DNA from: Planktotalea sp.
GTDB taxonomy: Bacteria; Pseudomonadota; Alphaproteobacteria; Rhodobacterales; Rhodobacteraceae
Assembly: GCA_024645145.1 (NCBI GenBank)
Contig: JAHEGL010000031.1
Span: 1 to 7,278, forward strand
Reading direction: 5' to 3'
DNA length: 7,278 nt
How positions within the stretch are numbered: the stretch's first letter is position 1; each line of letters starts with the position of its first letter. Made by a program: the position numbers and the translations under genes. Shown here piece by piece: positions 1 through 6,281 of this stretch. Below the pieces are notes generated by a model that was not told the origin of the DNA, did no database searches, and saw only the letters and a list, made by a program, of their open reading frames with translations.

Positions 1-629
1 TTCAACATCGCCGCCATACGTCGTGTCGCACGCACGAACGACGCGCGCGCATCGTGAAAATCACCAGGTTCAAACTGCGTCTCATCAAACAGACAAATGA
101 GGTCAATATCAGAGGAATAATTTAATTCAAACGCCCCCATTTTCCCCATGGCTAGCACAGTCATACCCCCTGCATCGGCAATATTGTCTTGCGTCATACC
201 CGGAAGCTTGCCGCGCGCAATCTCTGCGGCGATAGAAGTGCGCAATGCAGAATTGACCGCTATATCCGCAAACTGGGTCAAGACCTGCGTGACCTTTTCC
301 AAGCTCCAGACACCGCCCAAGTCCGCAAGCCCGGTAAGCAACGCAATCCTGCGTTTCGCTTGCCGTAGCGTCACGGGCATTGCTTTCGCATCCGAGTTTG
401 GTACGTCTTCGAACAGTTTTGCGACTGCACTGTCGGGTCCATCAAGTGCGCTTTGCAGCCAATCCGCTTCCTTTAAAATCAATGATTTCAAATAAGGGCT
501 GCACCCTGCGGCACCATGGATCAACTCGGCCTGTTGTCGCTCCAGTGCTGGCAACACATTCAATGCATCTTGTCCTAGGTCAGGCTCAAATGCTCTTGGG
601 ACGCGGGTGATGTTGGAAAAATCGCTCAT
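1..629 (-). CDS. glnE: Glutamine synthetase adenylyltransferase/adenylyl-removing enzyme, N-terminal part (cut by window edge)
   Basis: Read on the minus strand, this frame is open from an ATG at 627-629 to the left edge, giving the first 209 residues of a protein that is usually more than 900 residues long. The start MSDFSNITRVPRAFEP resembles the usual GlnE N-terminus. Residues 162-177 carry the nucleotidyltransferase signature GKMGAFELNYSSDIDL, whose two aspartates (D174, D176) would bind metal. GlnE adds AMP to, and removes it from, a tyrosine of glutamine synthetase in the cytoplasm, under control of PII proteins and glutamine. In characterised GlnE the N-terminal half, which is the part seen here, does the deadenylylation. 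No good Shine-Dalgarno sequence precedes the ATG, but the upstream frame offers no better start. The gene is divergent from the ybaK-like gene. The family call is firm because of the signature motif. Confidence 0.95.
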   Translation of the reverse strand, partial: MSDFSNITRVPRAFEPDLGQDALNVLPALERQQAELIHGAAGCSPYLKSLILKEADWLQSALDGPDSAVAKLFEDVPNSDAKAMPVTLRQAKRRIALLTGLADLGGVWSLEKVTQVLTQFADIAVNSALRTSIAAEIARGKLPGMTQDNIADAGGMTVLAMGKMGAFELNYSSDIDLICLFDETQFEPGDFHDARASFVRATRRMAAML

Positions 630-656
630 GTTTATATCAAGGCGCGCGACTGACTG

Positions 657-674
657 ATTTGCAAGTGGGCAAAT
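657..674. repeat. Perfect 6-bp dyad in the glnE/ybaK divergent spacer
   Basis: ATTTGC (657-662) and GCAAAT (669-674) are exact inverted copies separated by six bases, giving an 18-base operator-like dyad. It lies roughly midway between the start codons of the two divergent genes (629 and 717), where a regulator of either promoter would sit. No regulator is recognised. A chance palindrome of this size is possible. Confidence 0.35.
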
Positions 675-716
675 GATCCGCTTTAACGACTGCAACCCTG
701 TGTTGAAGGACCCAAG

Positions 717-1184
717 ATGAGCAAATCCTTAAAACGCGTGCGCGCAGCTCTTCTCGCTCATGGATTAGACTACACAATTGTCGAAACCGGCCAAGCCACA
801 ACAGCGCAAATGGCGGCTGATGAAATTGGGTGCGAGGTGGATCAAATCGTAAAATCCATCCTTTTTATTGGCGAGACAAGTGGCGAATGCATTCTTTTTC
901 TGACCGCTGGTGGAAATCAGGTCGACCCTGACAAAGCCGCAAAACTTGCAGGTGAACCGCTGGGCAAGGCCGATGCCGCAGCGATCCGCACTCAGACAGG
1001 GTTTGCAATTGGTGGCGTGTCGCCCCTTGGGCATCTTAAAACACCCCGGGCGTTTTTTGATCCAAAATTGATGACATTCGCAGAAATTTGGGGCGCTGCC
1101 GGCACGCCAAGGCATGTTTTCAGCGCGCCACAAGCACAAATTCAAAAATATTCCTTAGCACAAATATCTGAATTTAATAAATAA
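717..1184 (+). CDS. YbaK/ProX-type aminoacyl-tRNA deacylase
   Basis: A 155-residue protein matching the YbaK/aminoacyl-tRNA synthetase-associated (editing) domain over its whole length. These cytoplasmic enzymes hydrolyse mischarged tRNAs in trans, for example Cys-tRNA(Pro) for YbaK or Ala-tRNA(Pro) for ProXp-ala. Visible hallmarks are IVKSILF at 44-50, with Lys46 at the position of the conserved catalytic lysine, AGGNQVD at 64-70, and the loop TGFAIGGVSPLGH at 94-106, which binds the aminoacyl-A76 end. The start is supported by AAGGA at 706-710, six bases before the ATG. It is divergent from glnE and followed by a 114-base gap before the next gene, so it is probably transcribed alone. Which tRNA or amino acid it edits cannot be told from this sequence; I give no symbol because ybaK, proX and ebsC are subfamily-specific. 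Confidence 0.93.
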   Translation: MSKSLKRVRAALLAHGLDYTIVETGQATTAQMAADEIGCEVDQIVKSILFIGETSGECILFLTAGGNQVDPDKAAKLAGEPLGKADAAAIRTQTGFAIGGVSPLGHLKTPRAFFDPKLMTFAEIWGAAGTPRHVFSAPQAQIQKYSLAQISEFNK

Positions 1185-1205
1185 ATTAGATTAAAGTAAA
1201 TAACA

Positions 1206-1273
1206 TTCACATTAAGCCTTATACCTGCACCGTTTGCAACCATCTTATTCAATGTGAAAGGCACTCACATTAA
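1206..1273. repeat. Three copies of a CACATT motif upstream of the DUF2852 gene
   Basis: TCACATTAA occurs at 1207-1215 and again at 1265-1273 as a 9-base direct repeat. Between them AATGTGA (1251-1257) is an inverted copy, so AATGTGA/TCACATT (1251-1257 and 1265-1271) forms a 7-bp dyad with a 7-base centre. The first copy also pairs with the middle one as TTCACATT/AATGTGAA (8 bp). The arrangement lies in the spacer just before the ribosome-binding site of the DUF2852 gene. It could be a regulator-binding cluster or a leader hairpin. The core resembles the CRP-type TGTGA-N6-TCACA site but with seven central bases instead of six. Confidence 0.4.
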
Positions 1274-1287
1274 CGCAACAAACGAAC

Positions 1288-1292
1288 AGGAG
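1288..1292 (+). promoter_or_regulatory. Ribosome-binding site that fixes the DUF2852 start
   Basis: AGGAG lies six bases before the ATG at 1299. The in-frame ATG 45 bases upstream (1254) has no such site and would add 15 residues with no family-like character, so 1299 is the chosen start. Confidence 0.75.
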
Positions 1293-1298
1293 TACATC

Positions 1299-1727
1299 AT
1301 GTCCGCCCTTGCCCAAGCACCGATTTATTCAGATGAGCCACAGGGTTGGTTCGCCCGGTCCGAGGCCTGGCTCGATAACAAAGGTAAGGGCGCATGGATC
1401 GCAGCGATGGTCCTTGGCTTCATCTTTGTCTGGCCCGTCGGTCTTGCCCTTCTGTTCTACATGATCTGGAGCAAACGTATGTTTAGCCGTTCTTGCCGTA
1501 CTAATTCTGCCCGTCACGGGTTTTCTGCAATGCGCCCTTCTGGCAATACTGCCTTTGACGCGTACAAAGCAGATACACTGCGCCGCTTAGAAGATGAACA
1601 AAACAGCTTTGAGGATTTCTTGCAGCGCTTGCGTGATGCAAAAGACAAGGCAGAGTTTGACCAGTTTATGGACGATCGCGCCGGAAAAGCCGATGCTGCA
1701 AAAGCGGACGAAAAAGAAGACGCGTAA
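1299..1727 (+). CDS. DUF2852 family membrane protein, function unknown
   Basis: A 142-residue protein of the DUF2852 family, which I recognise from alphaproteobacteria. One strong transmembrane helix spans about residues 33-57 and contains GFIFVWPVGLALLFYMIW, preceded by a lysine-containing segment (NKGKGAW) and followed by basic SKRMFSR. The C-terminal half is soluble and charged: residues 86-126 (FDAYKADTLRRLEDE onward, ending DQFMDDR) look like a long amphipathic helix or coiled coil, and the tail is rich in Lys, Asp, Glu and Ala. It is therefore probably a single-pass inner-membrane protein with a cytoplasmic helical tail. No enzymatic motif is visible and no role is known to me. The start is decided by a good AGGAG site. 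An RDD membrane protein follows 78 bases downstream. Confidence 0.85.
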   Translation: MSALAQAPIYSDEPQGWFARSEAWLDNKGKGAWIAAMVLGFIFVWPVGLALLFYMIWSKRMFSRSCRTNSARHGFSAMRPSGNTAFDAYKADTLRRLEDEQNSFEDFLQRLRDAKDKAEFDQFMDDRAGKADAAKADEKEDA

Positions 1728-1735
1728 GCGCCCTC

Positions 1736-1775
1736 AAAAAACAAACTGTGGGCCACCCTTTCATCAGGATGGCCC
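1736..1775 (-). terminator. Terminator-like hairpin that reads best on the minus strand
   Basis: GGGCCA (1750-1755) pairs with TGGCCC (1770-1775), and the stem extends inward by CC:GG across a position that is G:T on the minus strand but C:A on the plus strand. On the minus strand the stem is followed after four bases by TTTGTTTTTT (1745-1736). That is terminator shape, yet no minus-strand gene lies upstream of it. On the plus strand it may weakly end the DUF2852 transcript, but there is no U-tract on that side. Confidence 0.4.
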
Positions 1776-1805
1776 GCCAAAGAAACTTAGTATTATAGTA
1801 GGATC

Positions 1806-2246
1806 ATGACCCAGAGCTTCGCCAATCACCCCGACCCCATGCGCGCACCGCAGTTTTACGCCTCTGTGCCAAGTAAACGTTTGATCGCTTGGATCATTGA
1901 TGTGGTGTTCACGGTCGTACTGACACTTCTGGTCATCCCTTTCACAGCGTTCATTGGTATCTTCTTCTTTCCAATGCTCGTTATGCTGATCGGGTTCGCG
2001 TATCGAACCCTTACGATTGCCGCATCTTCGGCAACTTGGGGAATGCGGATCATGTCGATCGAGCTACGCGATGAACAAGGTGCGCGTTTCGATTTCGTAA
2101 AAGCCCTTTTGCACACTCTGGGATATTCGATCTCTCTCGCGTTCATCCTGATACAGGTTGTCTCTATCGTGATGATGGTGGGTTCTGCGCGCGGGCAAAG
2201 CCTGACAGATCTCGCGCTTGGATCTGTGATGATTAATCGCCGCTAA
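1806..2246 (+). CDS. RDD family integral membrane protein
   Basis: A 146-residue hydrophobic protein of the RDD family, named for conserved Arg and Asp residues. The first motif is KRLIAWIID at 24-32 (Arg25 and Asp32), at the start of transmembrane helix 1 (about 26-52). A second helix covers about 53-70. Then comes the family's ATWGMRIMSIELRDEQGARF segment, resembling the usual TxGKxxxGLxVxDxxG loop, then a helix at about 106-128, and the closing motif RGQSLTDLALGSVMINR, matching the usual QxLxDxxxGTxVV. Most RDD proteins have no assigned biochemical role; a few have been linked to ion or sodium transport, which is not evidence here. The start is the first ATG, with AGGA only two bases before it, which is unusually close. 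An internal ATG at 1839 has no better site. It lies between the DUF2852 gene and bpt on the same strand. Confidence 0.9.
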   Translation: MTQSFANHPDPMRAPQFYASVPSKRLIAWIIDVVFTVVLTLLVIPFTAFIGIFFFPMLVMLIGFAYRTLTIAASSATWGMRIMSIELRDEQGARFDFVKALLHTLGYSISLAFILIQVVSIVMMVGSARGQSLTDLALGSVMINRR

Positions 2247-2270
2247 GCGACAGAGCACGTTTCACGAATT

Positions 2271-2285
2271 GGGGGCTTGGCCCCC
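2271..2285 (+). terminator. Short GC-rich hairpin after the RDD gene, possible terminator
   Basis: GGGGGC (2271-2276) and GCCCCC (2280-2285) make a 6-bp stem with a 3-base loop, 25 bases after the RDD stop codon. There is no T-run after it, so it may be a weak or partial terminator, or an RNA-stabilising hairpin, ahead of bpt. Confidence 0.4.
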
Positions 2286-2330
2286 GTGCAAATTGAGTGT
2301 TAGCCTGCGCGTGAAGGATACACATCACCC

Positions 2331-3155
2331 ATGCGCCACTCGCTTCCTGTTGCTCCGCAGTTCTATGTCACTGCACCGCAGCCCTGCCCCTATCTTGAGG
2401 GCAGGATGGAACGAAAGCTATTTACAGCGTTGCAAGGCGATGGCGCGGAAGCGCTGAACAATTCGCTCTCAAAGCAAGGGTTCAGACGGTCGCAAAATGT
2501 GCTTTACCGTCCGACCTGCGCCGATTGTGCCGCCTGCTTGTCTGCGCGCATAGAAGTCGCGCGCTTTACGCCAAGCAAAAGTCAAAAACGCACGTTGCGC
2601 CGCAATGCACATCTGGAACGTCGTGCGACCTCCCCTTGGGCGACGGAGGAGCAATACGCGCTGTTTCGAACCTACTTGGAAGCGCGCCACGCTACCGGCG
2701 GTATGGTCGATATGGATGTGTTCGAATTCGCTGCGATGATCGAGGAAACGCCGATCCGCAGCCGCGTCATTGAATACACCAACCAAGATAGCTCCGCACT
2801 GGAAGGCGTGTGCCTTACAGATGTGCTCGATGACGGTCTCAGCATGGTCTATTCGTTTTACACCCCCGATGCGCCGCGCCAATCGCTCGGGACGCATATC
2901 ATCCTCGATCATATCGAGATCGCGCGCAACGCGGGTCTGCCTTATGTCTACCTCGGCTATTGGGTGCCGGGCAGTCCAAAGATGGGTTACAAGGCAAGCT
3001 TCGCAGGTCTTGAAGTATTTTCGAATGGCACATGGCACCCCATGCAAGACCCTGCGGAATTTGAACCTACGCTGCACCCTTTGTCTACTGCTCCTATTGC
3101 TGAGCAGGTTGCGAATATTTCATTGCCGGGTGGGTATAAGGCTGTGCCTGAGTGA
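2331..3155 (+). CDS. bpt: Aspartate/glutamate leucyltransferase (bacterial N-end rule)
   Basis: A 274-residue protein of full family length. Bpt moves leucine from Leu-tRNA onto proteins that begin with Asp or Glu, making them substrates for ClpS and ClpAP in the cytoplasm. The N-terminal R-transferase domain (about 15-90) has [14 protein letters not shown] at 19-32 and [12 protein letters not shown] followed by CADCAAC at 63-69; Cys19, 63, 66 and 69 are the conserved cysteines. The C-terminal GNAT-like domain (about 105-240) has [15 protein letters not shown] at 185-199 and [18 protein letters not shown] at 205-222. The start [19 protein letters not shown] matches the family N-terminus, although its AAGGA (2314-2318) is 12 bases upstream, which is long. 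It is the last gene of the plus-strand series and converges on the RraB-like gene. Confidence 0.95.
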   Translation: MRHSLPVAPQFYVTAPQPCPYLEGRMERKLFTALQGDGAEALNNSLSKQGFRRSQNVLYRPTCADCAACLSARIEVARFTPSKSQKRTLRRNAHLERRATSPWATEEQYALFRTYLEARHATGGMVDMDVFEFAAMIEETPIRSRVIEYTNQDSSALEGVCLTDVLDDGLSMVYSFYTPDAPRQSLGTHIILDHIEIARNAGLPYVYLGYWVPGSPKMGYKASFAGLEVFSNGTWHPMQDPAEFEPTLHPLSTAPIAEQVANISLPGGYKAVPE

Positions 3156-3197
3156 GCGCTGTGCAATTGTGACGTGATTTTTGTCTCGTAACAAATC

Positions 3198-3231
3198 CTG
3201 AACATCAGATAGCGGGCTTTATGTTGTTCAG
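3198..3231. repeat. Inverted repeat between the convergent bpt and RraB-like genes
   Basis: CTGAACA (3198-3204) and TGTTCAG (3225-3231) are exact inverted copies with a 20-base loop. They sit in the 103-base gap where both genes end. No T-run follows on either strand, so it is at best a weak transcription end or an RNA stem. Confidence 0.3.
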
Positions 3232-3258
3232 CTGGGACGGGAAAGACAACGATCGTGA

Positions 3259-3690
3259 CTACTGTGAAGGGTTTTTACCCCAGCCGTCAAATTCAGTGTC
3301 AAACTCAAAACCGAGATCGCACATAGATTCAGTCCAAGTGGTGACCGTTGAAACTTCCATTTTCATTGGCGGCGTCCACCCAGTAATCACAAAGAGCTTG
3401 TTATCGTTTATTGCGCGGCCATACGACCCTTGGTAGCCTAAATTGACCAATGCTTCATTTAGGGATGCGGCTTTTGCTTCTTGATTAGTAAAGAAAAAAT
3501 ATTCAAGCTTAAGCTCTGTGTGTTCTGAAACGCCATGACTATACAATTGCTGTAGAGTGCGTGGACTTGTTGTCACTTGAATAGATCGACTTTTTTCGAA
3601 TTCAGACTGGGCCAAAAATTGTACCGCTTGCACGGCAGCTCCTGTGAAACTGGAGACGATAGAAACCAATACTGATAGAATTTTCCTCAT
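3259..3690 (-). CDS. RraB-like domain protein with N-terminal signal or anchor segment
   Basis: A 143-residue protein from the ATG at 3690. A TTG at 3735 would add 15 residues; neither start has a strong ribosome site, and I prefer the ATG because it puts the hydrophobic segment at the very N-terminus. Residues 1-22 look like a signal peptide or membrane anchor: basic MRK, a hydrophobic core, then VQA at 20-22 as a possible signal-peptidase site. Residues about 40-138 resemble the RraB (regulator of ribonuclease activity B) fold: an opening helix, SEHTELKLEYFFFT at 55-68, an Ala/Leu helix, LGYQGSY, and the typical ending GFEFDTEFDGWG at 127-138. Classical RraB binds and inhibits RNase E in the cytoplasm, so an exported version would need another role. 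By hand count GC at 3481-3660 is about 41 percent, against about 54 percent at 4021-4200, which suggests a different origin. The fold call is moderate. Confidence 0.7.
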   Translation of the reverse strand: MRKILSVLVSIVSSFTGAAVQAVQFLAQSEFEKSRSIQVTTSPRTLQQLYSHGVSEHTELKLEYFFFTNQEAKAASLNEALVNLGYQGSYGRAINDNKLFVITGWTPPMKMEVSTVTTWTESMCDLGFEFDTEFDGWGKNPSQ

Positions 3691-3794
3691 CGTCAGATAG
3701 TGCAGCTCGTTTTCAATGAGTTCAAGTGTCTTCAAAAATCCGATAAGCGCTGTTATGATCTATAAACTGTAACCAAGTATCGGCGTTCACCAAC

Positions 3795-3826
3795 AAAAAA
3801 AAAGCGAGGCCGCTGAGCCTCGCTTT
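3795..3826 (-). terminator. Intrinsic terminator of the dctQM operon
   Basis: A 10-bp perfect stem (3801-3810 with 3817-3826, core GCGAGGC/GCCTCGC) has a 6-base loop. On the minus strand it runs into nine consecutive T residues (A-run 3795-3803 on the plus strand, partly shared with the stem). It begins 26 bases after the dctM stop codon. It also separates this operon from the RraB-like gene, which must have its own promoter. Confidence 0.92.
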
Positions 3827-3852
3827 ATTCATTTTTGCAGATCCAGTTCAGA

Positions 3853-6207
3853 TTAATTCGGGATCAGATCCGGTACAATCGTCACGATCGCTGGGAACAT
3901 CCACAGCAGCGCAAGACCCGCAACTTGGATCAATACGAAGGGTGCAACACCGCGGTAGATGTGGCCTGTTGTGACTTCCTTCGGCGCAACCCCGCGCAAG
4001 TAGAACAGCGCAAAGCCAAAGGGCGGTGTCAGGAACGACGTTTGCAAGTTCACCGCGATCATGATCGTCACCCACTTGGGATCAAACGTGCCGCCATAAA
4101 TTACGGGGCCAACGATGGGGATCACGATGTAGATGATCTCTAGGAAGTCGAGCACGAAACCCAGCACGAACAGCACCAGCATCACGATCAAGAAGACCGT
4201 CAGCTCATTGTCAAAGCTGCGCAGGAACTGTTGGATATAGTGCTCTCCGCCAAAGGAGATCACCACAAGGTTCAACACCTGCGAGCCGATGAGAATGGTG
4301 AAGACCATGCTCGTGACTTTCGCCGTTTCACGCACCACTGGCGGCAAGATACCCGCACGGTAGAGAACGTAGCATGAGAACAGCAAACCAAAGAACGCAT
4401 AGAGCCATGCTGTGTAGGCAAGGAAGAATGCGACCCATGTCTCAAAGCTTGGGCTGCCTTGGTTCACGCGAAGATCGAAGTTCACGCCAATCAAGATCAT
4501 CAAGATCACTGCAAAGCAAGAGAAGATGACGATCTTGCCTGATTTGTCCTCATCACGCAGACGACGGTATGCCGCCAGCATGATCGCACCCCCTGCCCCA
4601 AGCGCCGCAGCGGGCGTCGGGTTGGTGATGCCGCCAAGGATGGACCCAAGGACAGCCACGATCAAGATGAGCGGTGGGAAGACCACACGCAGCAGCTCAT
4701 TCTTGGCCAGCATCAGCGCGGCATGGGTACAGCCGTAAATCGTGATCGCCCAAGGGATCAACATCAGCACCACAGACACACCAGCGCTTGTGGACGGGCG
4801 AATGAACAAGATGTCCACAAGAAGCCCCAAGACAACACCAATCAAACCGATATAAATCGGGCGATGGTCTGCAGAAGGACGCACGCCACGGGCGGTTGTC
4901 AGGATGAGCGCGAAGATCACCGCAAGGATCGCAATACCTGTACCAATCGGCGCGGCTGCTGCTTCCTTGTCGGCAATAGCTGTTGCCAGCTCTTCTTCCG
5001 TAAGCTTCACGCTTTCCGCGATGCCACCGGCTGCTTCGATTTCCGCACTTTGGGCAATCGCAAGATCCCATGCGTCTTGACCATGCAATTCAATCATCGA
5101 CGCTTGGCAATCTTCGCCAACATTCGTGCGCAGGCTCGCGCCCTGCCCGATGTCGGAATAGCTATCCACCTGAAGGCTTTGACTACCAACGATGTTGAGA
5201 TTGCTCATCAGCATCAAACCCGCGATCAGCGCGATAGGCACACCCAGGAACCAAGTGAAGCCTTCGTTGCGCGTAATAACTTCGCTGCTGCCAGTTCCCA
5301 TTTCAACCGCTGGGGCTTTTGACGGATTCACAAGCGCATATCCAAAGGCATAAAGCGCGTAGAGCAAAGCCAACAAAATACCCGGCAACAAGGCCGCTTG
5401 GAAAAGGGTTCCAACAGACAGAACCGCTGGCTGACCAAGATAGGTCAATGCATCGGTACAGCCTGCCTCGATGGCGCGCGCTTCTTGCGCGGAAGAGTAA
5501 AGGTCACCCGCAAGTGTTCCGAGCAAAACAATAACGATGGATGGCGGAATGATCTGCCCCAACGTGCCGGAGGCCGCAATGACCCCCGTTGCGATTTCAG
5601 GCGAGTAGTTGTTGCGCAACATCGTTGGCAAACTGAGCAAGCCCATAGTCACAACCGTCGCGCCAACAATACCGGTGGAGGCAGCAAGGAATGCACCAAC
5701 CACAACAACAGACACAGCCAAACCGCCGGGCAATGGGCCAAAGACTTTGGCCATTGTCGTCAGCAAATCGTTCGCGATTTTGGAGCGCTCAAGCGTGATG
5801 CCCATAAGAACGAACATCAAAACCGCAAGAAGCGTTTCGATAGATTGACCCGCAAGAACCCTCTCGTTCATACGGTTCACAATGAAAGACACGTTACGAT
5901 CGAGCGCGTGCTCCCACCCGCGTGGGAAGACACCCTCTTCGATACGTGGCAATTCGGGGTATCGGAAAATCGATATGGATTCGGGTTTGATCCCCGAATT
6001 GACCAAATCGGAATACATCACCGACCCTTTATCGATCGCTTGGTGAATAAGCAGCCCCGCCCCATCGAGCATGGCAATAATAACAAAGGATATCACACCG
6101 GCACCACCAATCGCGAACGCGACCGGAAAGCCAGATAGAATGCCGCCAAACAGGCAAAGCGCTACAATAATCAGGCCGACTTCAACGCCATCTAAACCGA
6201 AGAACAT
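3853..6207 (-). CDS. TRAP transporter large permease (DctM type, enlarged)
   Basis: A 784-residue inner-membrane protein, against roughly 430 for a typical DctM. DctM is the transport subunit of a TRAP system, importing a solute delivered by a periplasmic binding protein using the sodium gradient. Family landmarks are LAVLMFVLMGI at 127-137, AASTGIVGATVVTMGLLSLP at 175-194, GVIAASGTLGQIIPPSIVIV at 208-227, GGITNPTPAAALGAGGA at 525-541, and near the end DFLEIIYIVIPIVGPVI and LQTSFLTPPFGFALFYLRG. The excess length lies in insertions: about 46-118 after the first helices, about 238-262, and about 300-510, the last with extra transmembrane helices (about 317-337, 421-439, 450-469, 475-500) around a soluble stretch. 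Such long DctM proteins are usually placed with the FcbT3/mannitol-chloroaromatic type (COG4664). AAGGAG (6217-6222) lies nine bases before the ATG. Substrate unknown. Confidence 0.93.
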   Translation of the reverse strand: MFFGLDGVEVGLIIVALCLFGGILSGFPVAFAIGGAGVISFVIIAMLDGAGLLIHQAIDKGSVMYSDLVNSGIKPESISIFRYPELPRIEEGVFPRGWEHALDRNVSFIVNRMNERVLAGQSIETLLAVLMFVLMGITLERSKIANDLLTTMAKVFGPLPGGLAVSVVVVGAFLAASTGIVGATVVTMGLLSLPTMLRNNYSPEIATGVIAASGTLGQIIPPSIVIVLLGTLAGDLYSSAQEARAIEAGCTDALTYLGQPAVLSVGTLFQAALLPGILLALLYALYAFGYALVNPSKAPAVEMGTGSSEVITRNEGFTWFLGVPIALIAGLMLMSNLNIVGSQSLQVDSYSDIGQGASLRTNVGEDCQASMIELHGQDAWDLAIAQSAEIEAAGGIAESVKLTEEELATAIADKEAAAAPIGTGIAILAVIFALILTTARGVRPSADHRPIYIGLIGVVLGLLVDILFIRPSTSAGVSVVLMLIPWAITIYGCTHAALMLAKNELLRVVFPPLILIVAVLGSILGGITNPTPAAALGAGGAIMLAAYRRLRDEDKSGKIVIFSCFAVILMILIGVNFDLRVNQGSPSFETWVAFFLAYTAWLYAFFGLLFSCYVLYRAGILPPVVRETAKVTSMVFTILIGSQVLNLVVISFGGEHYIQQFLRSFDNELTVFLIVMLVLFVLGFVLDFLEIIYIVIPIVGPVIYGGTFDPKWVTIMIAVNLQTSFLTPPFGFALFYLRGVAPKEVTTGHIYRGVAPFVLIQVAGLALLWMFPAIVTIVPDLIPN

Positions 6208-6244
6208 CGTCTACGTCTCCTTACCAGTGGTCGCATTTTCGAAC

Positions 6245-6269
6245 CGCAAAACCGGTTCCCACTTTTGCT
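6245..6269. repeat. Palindromic intergenic element between dctQ and dctM
   Basis: GCAAAA (6246-6251) and TTTTGC (6263-6268) are inverted copies enclosing the self-complementary AACCGGTT (6250-6257). The whole element lies in the 74-base spacer and would be transcribed as a hairpin between the two permease genes. From memory, very similar GCAAAA...CCGGTT...TTTTGC units recur as short intergenic repeats in alphaproteobacterial genomes; only one copy is seen here, so the repeat status is inferred. Confidence 0.5.
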
Positions 6270-6281
6270 GAAAACACTCCA

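Noticed and set aside
148..610. Plus-strand open frames across the left end
   Set aside because: They are antisense to glnE, whose signature motif is clear on the minus strand; their translations show no family character.
1251..1271. A classical CRP site
   Set aside because: The half-sites match TGTGA/TCACA but are seven bases apart rather than six, and the site sits close to the ribosome-binding site, so I report it only as a dyad.
2469..3077. A 202-residue minus-strand open frame inside bpt
   Set aside because: It lies wholly opposite bpt, which has full-length family motifs. The frame is rich in Arg and Cys without domain character, typical of antisense reading of a GC-biased gene.
3690..3790. 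Possible promoter for the RraB-like gene (TTGGTT and TATAGA near 3765-3775 on the minus strand)
   Set aside because: The spacing between the two boxes does not fit a sigma-70 promoter, so I did not call it, although some promoter must exist after the terminator.
5398..6138. A 246-residue plus-strand open frame inside dctM
   Set aside because: It is antisense to a clear membrane transporter gene and is a low-complexity, Arg/His/Asn-rich reading with no motif.
3853..6207. dctM as a fusion or frameshifted pair of genes because of its length
   Set aside because: A single frame is open throughout, and early and late DctM motifs occur once each and in order, so this is an insertion-bearing DctM rather than two fused genes.
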